The translations under genes and the position numbers were made by a program. Shown in pieces: positions 1 to 11,129 of a stretch of 64,000 bases of DNA. Source of the stretch: Neckera pumila (lineage: Eukaryota; Streptophyta; Bryopsida; Hypnales; Neckeraceae); assembly GCA_963969595.1 (NCBI GenBank), contig OZ018409.1, forward strand, positions 32,191,282-32,255,281, written 5' to 3'. Below the pieces are notes generated by a model. The model had not been told where the DNA came from. It ran no database searches and saw nothing but the letters and a program-made list of their open reading frames with translations. The stretch's first letter is position 1. Each line of letters opens with the position of its first letter.

Positions 1-2855
1 TACAGTTACAATTCAAAAAAAATTGATAAGATTTATCAAAATGTTGGCTTTTTGTTCAATTTTGAGCAAATTCCTAGAAGCTAAAAAAAGCATTTAGCAT
101 ATAAGGGTTAAGTAGCTCGGGGCTTTGAGGAAATAGCTACTCAGACTTCCTTATGATAAGTAAGTTTTGTCGATGCATAGTCTCCAACCATTCTTATTGG
201 AATTAAGGGCAAACTTCCAAGTAGCTAGAATTGGAAAAAACTTGCTTAAGAAAACAAAATCAAAAATCAAAATTCTACATGGAAAGATGGAACAATTGTA
301 CAAAGAAAATCAAAATTGTTTGCTCACAACATTTTGGGAGGAAGATTGTAAAAAGTAGGGGAGACGGGTTTTTGACCTTTTGAAAATTAGTTACAAAATT
401 GAACTTGAAAGTTTTGGTTGCTTTCAGTTTGACAACAAAAAAAATTTACTCCTAAAATGTAGTTAACTTCTCCTTTTTCACTTTAAAGTGAAAGTATCAT
501 GAAACTTGGCAAAGGCAATTGTGACTTTGGAAAACTCATAAAGTTGCTTATTTCCAATTGTAACACAGTATAAAAATTCGCTCTATAATTTTTGGTGTCC
601 ATCTAAGAACATGTAGAAACAAATAATATTCCTATTCATGTAAGAATCAAATATTTTTTGGTCAATGACTAATTCCAAAGGGTAAGCTTGGCACCTCTTA
701 GCAAACATTTTTTTTCCCTAAGAAATTAGATTTGACAAATGCTAAAAATAGTTTTTAAGAAAAAAAGTTGAACAAAAAAATTGGTATTTATTTTTTAATA
801 TATGTTTTTCCCACCTTGACAACTAGAGACAGTACCTCAATCATAGGTACCATCTTCTCAAGGTTAAAAAAATTAAGAATTCACTTTGGTATATAACAAA
901 GGCCTAAAAGTATCTAATAAATCATTTTTGAAGAAAATTTAGAACTGAAGAATGGTCCAATTCTTCACAATACTAATAACATATATTAAACTACCTTGGT
1001 GGTAGGATAACATCTTTTAAAGATAAATCCAAATGTATCTATGGGGCACTCTAGATACACTGTCATATTCAATTGCTATTCTAAATTATTGTACTACTAA
1101 ATTACTACAAGTCATACACCATTGGATTGAAAATTCAATAGTTTGAATGATATATACATCTAATCTTATCAAAAGCTCAATTGTGTCACAATGCTTATTG
1201 AAGTCTTGCTTGTTTTGGAGGTGCAATAATGGTATAAATTTAGAGTTCCATGTATCATAAATCCGTTTCAACATCAATGAACAAACATTTGCCACACTTG
1301 TATACATGTTCTATGTCAAATATTTAAAAAAAAAACATGTTGCATTTAGATTAAAACTTCCCCAACCTTCAAGAATTATTTCAAGTAATTTACCACAAAA
1401 GTACTTTACATTTCTCAAGTACCTTCCAAAACAACTAGTAGTACCAAAAAGGGTAGGCACACATTTGCCAGTGCTTACGGTGAAGGTCCTGTTGTCATCT
1501 TGCACAGAGAGATTCAGCAAGTAGAAAACTGCAAATTAGAAGTACAACTCTTTTGCTCCAATTCATAAAAAAATTCCTGACATTGTGAAGTCATAGTTTA
1601 TGGAAAATCCAGCATGAACACATCATAAGGTGGCCTGCTCTAAAAGCAACAAAGCGATCATGACTTTAACTGAGGTATATTTTGTTTTCTTCGATCAATG
1701 TACTAATAGTGCATATTTCAGGAGGTGGTTGCTTTTAGTGACCACTGCTTTTCAACTTCAAAATTCATAACTCATTCCACGAAAGTTCAAAAAATATGAA
1801 ACGGCTTGAGTTAGATGCCAATTAATTCCATTTTTTCTACCTATAAAAGCTTACTGAAAATTGCTTCAAGGAGTTTAGCTTTCCCGAAAAAGGCAATCAG
1901 CTCTTACATGGTCGCTTCAAGAGCAGACTACCTTAAGTCACAGTTGGTATCAGCTTTACTCAAATTCAACATCAACGTGGGACGTAATAATAAAACCTGG
2001 GAATTCCCAGAGATATTGCACGCAAGAGCATTTACCCTAAGAACACTACCTTTGTTCAATTCCTATACCAGGTAATATGTTGAGTGCACATCAAGCTACC
2101 CAACTGCGAGGTGGGATGATCTGAGGAGAGTCCCTGGTATCCATTCTAATAGCTTGACAAGTCCCTTGTCTGACTAGCTAAACCCCATTAAGCCACCGAC
2201 CTGATGAATTGCAGCCAAACCTTAATGCGAGCTTCCAAGGATCGATCTGGCTTCCGAATTCATAAATTAAAAGTTCCCAAGGCATTCGCAAGAGCGTCAC
2301 TCGTGTCATCAAGTAACAATCACTTAGAATATTGATGAGACGACACGTACTATCAATTCGATTCTCACTATCAAAATGCATCTGATCAGTCTCGAAAATG
2401 ATCGGTCGTCTTGGACAAACTAAGGAACAGTATATAAGAAGGTCGCGCGCGCTTCCTACACCTAGGCATCACACTTGAGTTGATCTAAGTGATAGAGCGG
2501 AAGATTTCATACATCAGCCTTGCGATGATCGACTGCACCCAAGTTGAAGAGAAAACTCAATATCCAATGAAACCACTCCAGGCGATATTCACAGATCCGA
2601 CCCCTCTTTAATTAATCTCCAACACATGATCCCTCCAACGAAACTTCCACACCCCAGATCGATTCACAGCGGCAACAGAAACCAGAGAGAAACATGCATA
2701 GAAAACCCCTATCGCGTGATCAAACCTACGTACCCTTTTTACTTTTTACGAGCGAGTACGTCCATGAAAGCATGCACCTCAACGAAGATGCCGTTCAAAA
2801 CAAAACAAAACAAAAATACGCCAGAGGACTCAGTCAAGAAGCGGCCATTCATGAG
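1..2855. other. AT-rich intergenic DNA, no gene recognised
   Basis: I see no convincing gene here. Bases 1-1800 are AT-rich, with only short open frames that lack codon structure. Composition becomes more balanced from about 1815. A TATATAAG box at 2431-2438, followed by a GC-rich stretch, could be a plus-strand promoter. The only frame downstream of it is an 80-codon one (2626-2868) that resembles nothing I know and runs into the tandem repeat at 2856. I do not call it a gene. Confidence 0.5.
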
Positions 2856-2992
2856 AAGTTGTAACTGAAAATGTATTTCATATTCATAGAGAAGATTAGA
2901 AACATGACAAGTTGTAACTGAACATGTATTTCATATTCATAGAGAAGATTAGAAACATGACAAATTGTAACTGAACATGTATTTCATATTCA
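2856..2992. repeat. Tandem repeat, 53-bp unit, about 2.6 copies
   Basis: The unit beginning AAGTTGTAACTGAA starts at 2856, 2909 and 2962 and is nearly identical each time. The third copy is cut off near 2992. It lies about 360 bp beyond the stop codon of the Dof-like gene, so it may fall in or just past its 3' untranslated region. Confidence 0.9.
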
Positions 2993-3352
2993 GGTTCATA
3001 TTCAGTAAAGTTGGCTCTAGCTTACAGTATACGAAAGCTAGCAATATATAAACTAGAATTGTCTGTCTCCTAGCTAATCCTGTCTCGGCTAAGACCAAGG
3101 AGTCATGATCTACATGTCATCCTCTTCCTCTTGCCACTCGTTCCTAGTCACTGACGGAACATTGATCATCCTCCTCCATCAAGTCTTGTTGAAACGAATA
3201 CGGCTTGGAGGTACTGGAGGAAAGAAGACTCTTCAAGTTGCACCGGGGCTACCGGAATGGAATGCGCCGTATCCATAAGATTACAGCAGGCTACGGCAGC
3301 TTCCAGGTAGTTCGTGCTCGATGGATCTTCTATTGGGCCGTCGCTCCATGAG

Positions 3353-4429
3353 TCAGATGCGCAGCAGAGTATCAGACACAACCTCGGTGCTGGAAGTGTA
3401 ATTTGAGTCCATCTTGGTCCTATTCTCGTAGACAATTTCAGTATCATGAGACTTATCGACCCATGCGCCGGCCTCAGTGAATTTGAAATCCATTAACGCT
3501 GCATCATTGTCACTCCAAAGAGGCAATCCGTTGTCGACATTGGCGGTATCAACATTCCAGGGAGCCTCATTCCCGTCTGTCAAGAAGCCCTCCTCAAGGG
3601 AAGCCAGAAACTCCGCATTCTCAACACCACTCAAACCCAGAGGCAACTCATCAGCCCCATTGAAGGTACGGATGAGGGGATCAGCCCGCTCATTCAGGTC
3701 TGTGAACAACTCGAGATCAAAGAGAGCTGCAAGCTCCGCTTCCTCAGTATTCCACTCCGGAAGCAACTCACTGTCCACATTGGCATTGCAAGAGGCCGCG
3801 AGATCCGCATTCAGAGACTCATTCTCGTCTGTCAATTCGGTCTCCAGGAAAGACGCATATTGCACATCCTCTGGAGCACAACTCTCTGGAAGCAATCTCA
3901 CTCCGGGCTCCAGTGTCATCAATGGATCGAAGGGCACTGGCATGAAAGATCCATCCGATGGTTGGTAGCTCTCTTCTTCGCAGTTGGAAGCGTTTGTGAA
4001 GGCTTCGGACACACTTGTCTTCTTGCAGCAGCTAGCGGCATGCTTGTGATTGCTCGAGGTGTGCACCAAACGTATTTCATCACCTGTGCCCGTCAATCGC
4101 ATTTGGAATTGCTGTCCACAGCTTAGGCATTTGAAGCGTGGCTGCAAGCGGTTGTTGTTATTATGGTATTTGAAGAGCGCATTGTCGGCCACGCCACAAT
4201 GGCGGCACTGGCGCGACAGGCTCTTCAACTCTGCTGGGTCCTCGTTCTGCTTCTTGGCGTACGTCCTGCACTGTGGGCGCCCATGCGAGCCCAAGGTGAA
4301 GAGTCGGTGGCATTGTTGGCATCGGTGCCGCGGCTGGTCCACTTTCTTATTGTCGTTGTACTTGAAAGCGTTCTCTGTAGATTCAAACTGGCTATAATAG
4401 CAACGGTACAATACTCCTGGCGATGCCAT
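3353..4429 (-). CDS. Tandem Dof-like zinc finger protein, putative transcription factor
   Basis: One uninterrupted frame of 358 residues from an ATG at 4429. It contains two segments resembling the plant-specific Dof DNA-binding finger (C-x2-C-x21-C-x2-C, with a conserved QPR before the second Cys pair). Segment 1 (about 10-54) has C10-x2-S13, KYNDNK, DQPRHRC (C37) and C40, so one expected zinc ligand is Ser. Segment 2 (about 75-108) has all four Cys (C75, C78, C101, C104) with 22 residues between the pairs, plus LQPRFKC. From about 175 the chain is acidic and rich in Glu, Asp, Leu and Ala, like an activation region. Known of the family: Dof proteins are nuclear and bind AAAG-core sites, usually through one finger. 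A doubled finger is unusual. No intron is needed. Downstream of the stop, another minus-strand frame (3166-3447) stays open and looks protein-like, so the C-terminus is uncertain. It could instead be a degenerate Dof relative. Confidence 0.7.
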   Translation of the reverse strand: MASPGVLYRCYYSQFESTENAFKYNDNKKVDQPRHRCQQCHRLFTLGSHGRPQCRTYAKKQNEDPAELKSLSRQCRHCGVADNALFKYHNNNNRLQPRFKCLSCGQQFQMRLTGTGDEIRLVHTSSNHKHAASCCKKTSVSEAFTNASNCEEESYQPSDGSFMPVPFDPLMTLEPGVRLLPESCAPEDVQYASFLETELTDENESLNADLAASCNANVDSELLPEWNTEEAELAALFDLELFTDLNERADPLIRTFNGADELPLGLSGVENAEFLASLEEGFLTDGNEAPWNVDTANVDNGLPLWSDNDAALMDFKFTEAGAWVDKSHDTEIVYENRTKMDSNYTSSTEVVSDTLLRI

Positions 4430-4790
4430 CGTATTGTATGAAACCTGAGCTTTAATTTCTCACTATTTCCCAAAGCTACGGTGATAACCTCACAAAAAAA
4501 TATATTGGCACTTGGTGTTCCAGAAGGATATATCTATGAGAAATAACTAATCAATTTGAGGTTCGTCTAACTAGTTCAAGGTTCTGGACCATTAGCTTGA
4601 CAACTTCAATTGCAAGTACTGCGGTCTGTGTCTGTTAGGCTGCTCCGACCCAAACTGTGCTAGCCAGTCCGAGTACCTTGTACTCCGTAATTAACAAAGT
4701 TTGAAGTCTGCTGTATATGGACGCCAATTTTGTGGCATTCTACCCACATAAAGAATATTATCGATGTGTCAATCATCGATCAAGGCTGTC

Positions 4791-5170
4791 AACGTACAAG
4801 CAGTTCACGTAACTAACTAAGTAAGCCCACCTACAACGTTGCAATTGATGTTTAGAATCCAATCCAGAACTACAATCATCTAAATTTCTTCTCGCTCAAG
4901 ACCCCAATAGCAATTGCAACACTGTTTAACACTGCGAACGTACAAGCAGTTCACGTAACTAGCTAACTAAGTAATCCCACAACAGGCTTGCAATTGATGT
5001 GAATCCAGTCCAGAACTTCAATCATCTAAATTTCTTCTTAAGAGCCTCAATAACAATTGCAACACTGTTAACAATGCGATTCTAGTCGAGAACTACTGCA
5101 TCGAAATTTGTTCCTAATAAGACCTTGGCAACATATAACAGCATTGTGTAACACCAATAGAGAAAGCCGC
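4791..5170. repeat. Imperfect tandem repeat, about 146-bp unit, upstream of the Dof-like gene
   Basis: Two long copies begin with AACGTACAAGCAGTTCACG at 4791 and 4937. Both contain CAATTGATG, AATCCAGTCCAGAACT-like and ATCATCTAAATTTCTTCT blocks in the same order. A third, more diverged partial copy follows from about 5077. The array sits 360-740 bp upstream of the start codon of the minus-strand gene, so it could affect that promoter. This is inference from position only. Confidence 0.75.
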
Positions 5171-5707
5171 AGAATAAGAATAAGATTTAATAAGGAAGGT
5201 CTTTTATACTGGGGCATAGAGGAGTCACGAGCAAGTCAATGTCTGCGCACCAGTATTTCATCCATGATAAAGGAAGTATCATCCATCCATCTCAGGGACC
5301 ATCGTCATCTCCAGAAGAGCAGTCCAACAATGCGGAGTGGAATGGTGGCTGTAAAGAAACCGACACCTCAGTTCTAGTGTACCGTCTCGTCCGGTCAAAG
5401 TCCAATTTATTTGGATGAGTTTGTTTGTGATCTCAAGGTCAATCAAATGTAAGCTGTTTTGCAATTTTCCAATACTTCAGTAATATTTTGTGAATTTTTA
5501 AAGTTGAAAGCATAGGGCACGTACTTATGTCACTAGACTCACTTTTTTTTTAACCCTAAAATCCCAAGGTCCTCTACTTCATCAGAAACCATTCTAAACT
5601 TCCAATTATATTGTAAAGAGCAAAAAACTTTTTGGGTTGTTTTTTTTGCAATAAAGGTATATAGTCTGTTAGGCTCATGATCCTGGGTTCATCCCTCTAG
5701 ACAAAAG

Positions 5708-6427
5708 GGTGATTGCAAGAAAGACCTGTCGATTTTGTTGCGTTTGGCTGATTTTTTTGGGAATACTTTAAAATTCAAAAACTAATTTTTAAAAAATTCA
5801 AAAAATATAATTAATGTATATACCTTTAAGACGAAGGTTACCAGGGAAGGAGTTTCATAGGAAAATTCTCTAAGTAGGAGAACTTGAAAAGTGCTAAGTC
5901 ACAAGAAAATACATACCTTCATGTTTTAATTAGGGAAAAATAGTAAAAATAAGTAAATACACAAAATCAAAACTGGCCATTTGCAACAGCTCTATGGAGA
6001 TGGTCATTCACTAAAAAGACCACCAAAATAATGTTTTATGTGTATTGAAATGCAAGCAGAAATAAGCTCACTTTGTAGACTTCCACACTACACAAAATTA
6101 ACTTTTTTTTAAATCCCTCTCCTGGAGAGCTAGAAGTCTACTAGAAGACTGTCTCATCCAAATTTCAGCTCAAAATCATTAAAAAAAGGTACTCCATAGT
6201 ACTAAAATCCCCTAAATTGCAAAGTGTGACATTCAATTGGGGTCTATTTTTGGACAGTAAACTATTTTTTAAAATTATGAAAAAATTAGAGAAGGTGTAT
6301 GACAATCATAAGTACCTCTTCTATAAATCTTGTTTCATTTGGAGCTAAAATACAAAAGTTATAGCCAAAAAATAAATCAACAGGCATGGTGTGATGCAAA
6401 ATAGGACAGGTCTTTCTTGCAATCACC
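5708..6427. mobile_element. Non-autonomous TIR element, family 'GTGATTGCAAGAAA', copy A
   Basis: The left end reads GGTGATTGCAAGAAAGACCT and the right end is its reverse complement, AGGTCTTTCTTGCAATCACC. The same termini bound segments at 9240-10021 and 37746-38914, which defines a dispersed family. The 720-bp interior is AT-rich with no transposase-like frame. Target duplication and superfamily are not clear to me. Confidence 0.8.
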
Positions 6428-7088
6428 CAAAAATATATCCTATGAGAAAAAAATTGAAAAAATAGTAATATCAAGTTTTTGTGGATTGCTTTCACTATCC
6501 GGTGTCTTCTATTTTGAGCTTATTGTAGCAAAACTTTTGCTACTGGGTACCAATTGAAATATTCCTAGCAAGCTGATGCAATTTTCTTATTTTTTCTTTA
6601 AATTAGGAAATGTTGTCAAAAATTGAAGCAATACAAGCCTACCTAAAATCCATTTTGTCTCTAGTATAGACAATGGGGTGTTTAATTTCCATTGGTTGCT
6701 ACAAAGAATTCTTCAAGTTCTATATTAAAATGTAGTATTTTAGAAGGATATAGTGGCTTTTTGGTCACACTTCTATGATCTGTCTAGGCCATCTCTTTTT
6801 GGATATAATAGAGTAAATAGAAGGTGGTGAATTTGAGTGCATGAACCTTATTATTATTAGTATTAATACCTAAAAAAAAAACACGATATACTATAATCCT
6901 ACTTCTAGGGACATGACATGTACAATTACAATACATAATATTGTTTTGTGGTGCAAAGCATTAGCCTTCTTTTAAAATAGTATATATTCTTTTATAACAC
7001 ATGAAAACTTTTAAACTTTGAAATATTCTTCAATTGGATTCATTATTAGATTTTAATAGTAAAAATATATTTACGAATGTTACAATGC

Positions 7089-7399
7089 ATTAGAGGGATT
7101 TTGGGGGTCTTGGAAGACTGTTTTAGGCCCGCTCCCTAGTCTGCTCAGATTCAGTGAACAACAGTACGGGCATGTCAGATTTTATTATTTCAAAAAAAAT
7201 TTAAAAAAAATTTAAAAAATACCAAAATATCATTTTAAGCAGAAAAGAAAAATTAAAAAATTAAAAAAACTTTTTTTCTTTTGAAAATGACGTGGCAGTC
7301 GCTGTGCCACGTCAACCAGCTGCTGTAGTTGCGTTCCTGTAGTCTGAGAACGCAAGGGAACTCGCAGTCTCCTAACACACCGAAATCTCCTCTAATGAT
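7089..7399. mobile_element. Small TIR element with CATTAGAGG ends
   Basis: Imperfect inverted termini: CATTAGAGGGATTTTGGGGG on the left and CACCGAAATCTCCTCTAATG on the right. The interior is non-coding, with poly-A/T stretches and a GC-richer patch holding the local inverted repeat GACGTGGCAG...CTGTGCCACGTC (about 7288-7311). The CATTAGAG ends resemble those of the elements at 33352-33655 and 37872-38226. Relationship is uncertain. Confidence 0.5.
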
Positions 7400-7916
7400 C
7401 AATTTTAAAGATTTTAAAGAATACTAGATATTTTTAAATTAGAAAGGAATTCTAATTATTTGAATAGCATTCAATTTCTTTCGTCCATCGTGACGTTCAC
7501 CAGCATTCAATTTCTTTATGATAAAATGATTGGAATATCTTTTTTATGAATAAAACAACTCATGGAGCATGCTATCAAACATGTACTAATGTACAGGTTT
7601 CAAATTCTACTACTATGGTATGCGCTTTATATTCTAATTGACAATAGTGTTAGAATACTTCTAATGTCATATGGAAAAGAACTATGCAACATGAATAGAA
7701 ATCATTTATATGGTCAAATTTGGAATATGATATATAGATGTTTTTAAAATATATTTTCAAACCATTTTTCTTTGATAAATCTCCAAAAATATAATATAGT
7801 TTTATTTGATGAACTAAAATTTATTCAGTTTTTTATCATCAAAAAATAGTTGAAGATTTTATCAAAGATTCCTTTCTCCAAAATGATTATTTCTACATTT
7901 TTTACAATATTTTTTA

Positions 7917-8949
7917 CTCCCTCTGCCCCAAAATGATTGTCCGCAACTTTGTTGGTATTTTTTTGAACCAATTTGACCTACTCAAAACAACCTTAACCAC
8001 TAAAGGACCAACATGTGTTTTTTGACGACATAGAAATTTTGGACAAGCTAGTGTGAATGAGGATTTGCATATTTTAGGCAAAAAATTTATGAAAAGGAAG
8101 GGATGAAGAATATCTTTCATAAGCTCTAAATTTTATGAGTCCAAAGTTATTTTTTTCGTAAATACACACTCTGGGGAGATAAAAAGAATCACTTTTTTCA
8201 AAATAAAAATTTGAAATTGGTTTTGTAAAGTTATATTATATGTGTGGAAAGCTTTGAATCATTCCATTTTGATCAATGAGTCAAAAGTTATGAGGAGTTT
8301 AGTTTGCGGGCAGTTAAGAATTTTTAACTCTAAAAATCAACTTTGAAATCCTTTGTTTTACTCAATTTACAATATTTTTCAAAAAAAATAAAATTTTAGG
8401 ATGTAGATTGTTTATTACAACATTGCAACATTGCAACATTGGCATTTTTCAATTCCATAATTAAATTCCTAACAATTTAATATTTTGAATCATTCTCTAT
8501 TTCTTTCTATTTACTAGTTTTTTTCCTATTAATATGTTGTATAATTCCAAGTGATGTGAAACTTTTCAAAATGTGGCCAACTTGTCTTGGAAAAAGAATC
8601 CAAAAGAAGCTCTACCATTTGGGGCATTTTTTTAATAGAAAAGTGAGGTTGTGAAGTACAGCTACCTTATTTTTTGGAGGGCCAAAAAATGATTTTAGTG
8701 AATTTGAATGCTTCTATCTTGCAATCCACACACTAGAAATTTCTAAAATTCTTACCACATGTTGTCAAGTCAGCATAATACAAGATTCTATGATTCTATG
8801 ATTCAAAAATAGTTTTTTTTCAAACATTTGGTATTTGTACTAAAAATAGCAATTACTTTAGTGTCTTCAGTGAAAATATAGTCATAGAACTTTAGGGATT
8901 AAAAAACATGACGTTCAAAGTGGACAATCATTTTGGGATGGAGGGTGTA
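7917..8949. mobile_element. Stowaway-like MITE split by a second element
   Basis: The left end CTCCCTCTGCCCCAAAATGA is preceded by TA at 7915-7916 in the same reading. The right end TCATTTTGGGATGGAGGGTG is followed by TA. These are typical Stowaway/mariner-type MITE termini with a TA target. Only about 75 bp on the left and 47 bp on the right belong to this MITE. The middle (7993-8902) is a separate TTAA-flanked element. Confidence 0.8.
7993..8902. mobile_element. TTAA-flanked TIR element (piggyBac-like family), nested copy
   Basis: It begins TTAACCACTAAAGGACCAA and ends GAACTTTAGGGATTAA, so TTAA lies at both outer edges with inverted termini just inside. Its right half resembles the right half of the 10143-11063 element. 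It sits wholly inside the Stowaway-like MITE, so it inserted later. The TTAA target plus CCC-type ends recall piggyBac elements. No transposase frame was seen, so the assignment is tentative. Confidence 0.7.
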
Positions 8950-9239
8950 CTTTGTATTCATTCTTTACAAAAATAAATGAGCAATAAATATTCCAATTGC
9001 AATTTAGCTACAAAAAATTGTCCATTTTACTATAAATAAATTAACATGCGATAGAGCACAAGTATCTCTATCCAAATAAATATATCTTACTTTTGAATGT
9101 CTCTTTTCATATGGTCTTTACTTGTTACACTTTTGACACCAACAAAATGGACCTAATTTTATGGTGCATGTAGGCATACTACCTCACGTGACATATAATA
9201 TGTAACATGAGTAGAAGATTTTGCAACACAAACGTAGGC

Positions 9240-10021
9240 GTTATTGCAAGAAAGACTCGTCAATTTTGTAGCATTTTGCTAAAAAGTAAGATTTTGATGC
9301 TGGGTATTATGAATATTAGAAAAAAGCTCTAACATTGATTTTGGGCGGTTGATCATGCTTTGGATCTGCTGTACTATTAACAGATGTCCTTTATAAATAC
9401 TAAATAGTTTTAGGTGTATTCACCATCACTATGCCTTAATTTTTTGCGAGAAAGGGGTATGTCAAGGTTTTAATTTATACTAAATCCACTATAGTGGAAA
9501 AAAAATTGTCCACTTGTGAGGATTTGATGGTGATCAGATTTCACTAAAAGAACGAGCTTGAAACCATGTTCAGAAGTGCGTTTGCTATGGACCTCTATTT
9601 GCACAAACATGATGGACATAAAATAATCAATTTTTAGATGTCCCTAATACAAAACATTCTTGCCTACTATAAAAATAAACAGTATAAAAAAACCTGCGTT
9701 TTAGGTGACGTTAGTGTAACTTAAAACGTAGTTTTCTTATAGTGTAACTAGAGAATTTTAGCTCTAAATCATTAATTTTGGGTACTTGATGGTACAAAAG
9801 AAATTTAACTTGAAAGTATGTCAAATTAGCAAAATAGACTTTTAAAGTAATATATAAAGTTCTCTTGAATATTTAAAAAATGAGGAATTTGATTATAATA
9901 GAAACATCTATCTCTAATAAAAAAGTGAAGTTCGTCAAGTTTATACTTCAAAAGTTATAGTAGACAATTAGTCCATCACACACGTATGATATAAAAAAGG
10001 ATCAATGTTTCTTGCAATCAC
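9240..10021. mobile_element. Non-autonomous TIR element, family 'GTGATTGCAAGAAA', copy B
   Basis: Starts GTTATTGCAAGAAAGACTCG and ends TGTTTCTTGCAATCAC. These are diverged versions of the termini at 5708 and 6427. Size (782 bp) is close to copy A. No coding capacity seen. Confidence 0.7.
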
Positions 10022-10142
10022 CTCTAGGCATACCGGCATAATCTGAACCTACACCAAATCAATCACATTAGGAAGGCTCCTCAAAGGCATTGAGGCACTA
10101 AGTCCTTACGATTCCTACATGCACATGATGTTCAAAGTTAGT

Positions 10143-11063
10143 TTAACCCCTAAAGGACCATTGTCCCTTCGGGGGACAAATGGGATTTCAAGCAGGTACC
10201 TACGGGCTGAATTTTTGTCGTAATTTTTTGAAACCTTTTTGGTAGATAGAAGAATTGATAAGCTTTGTGGGAATATAATTTTCTTTTCAATCGGTGCCCA
10301 TGAACAAAAGTTATGCCCAAATAAGCTCAAAACAGGGAAAAAGGGGCAGCAAAAAAGTTTTGCAAAAAATTTAGTTTTTTTTTTAAAAAAATTTTCCTTA
10401 TATTTTGACTGTTTGGGAAGCTTTGATTCATTTCATTTGGATTTTTTATGAGAAAGTTATGGACAATCTTGTTTTTTGGGCAATTAGAGCATCTTCTTGA
10501 AAAAAATAGTTTGTAGGATTCATTTTGGAATGCAATTTTCACAATTTAAAAAAAAAAAAAGTTCCACAGGGTTTAGTTTTCTCGCTAGAACAATCTCACC
10601 ATTGGTATTATTGCATTTTAATTCCATCTAAAAGACATTAATGTTTTAGATTTTCCTTCTATCTAGTACTATCTTCTACTTAACAATTTTTTTAAGAATG
10701 AAAATTAGTTTTTTTTTAATTTCCTTTTCTTTCCTAGACTCTCAACTTGATTCTCAACTATAAAGATTTAAAGCTCAAAACTCTCTAGTGCAAAAAATTT
10801 AAGTTAAAAATGTTCAAAGTCAAAAAATCTAATCCCGCAATGTGCTGAAAATCTTGTTTTTTTCACTTCAAACGCAAATATCTTGCAATCTGTGCGATCA
10901 AAAAATCTGAAATTTTTTCCACACATTGTCATACTAGTTAGGTATAAGATCCTATGGTTAGATGTGCAAAAAAATAATTTTCTATTTTTTTACTCTTTGC
11001 CCTAGAAATGGCAATTTTGAGAGTTTTTTGGCAGAAGAAAGGCCTTGGTCCTTTAGGGGTTAA
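10143..11063. mobile_element. TTAA-flanked TIR element (piggyBac-like family), intact-ended copy
   Basis: The left edge is TTAACCCCTAAAGGACCA and the right edge TGGTCCTTTAGGGGTTAA, a perfect 18-bp inverted repeat that includes the TTAA target. The 921-bp interior is AT-rich and carries no transposase-like frame. Relatives in this window: 7993-8902, 40908-41790 (opposite orientation), 53254-53446 (short), 61960-62140 (partial) and 63025-63738. Confidence 0.85.
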
Positions 11064-11129
11064 TGTAGTACAATGACTAGTGCTCCTTGTATTGTTGCTA
11101 CAACCAAAATAAAAAGTAAAAATAGTTTT

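Noticed and set aside
1306..1524. Overlapping 70-codon frames on both strands
   Set aside because: Both are in AT-rich DNA without family resemblance, and each is explained by the absence of stops in the other.
3477..4441. Plus-strand frames of 88-163 codons across the Dof-like gene
   Set aside because: Antisense shadows of the minus-strand coding sequence, with no motifs of their own.
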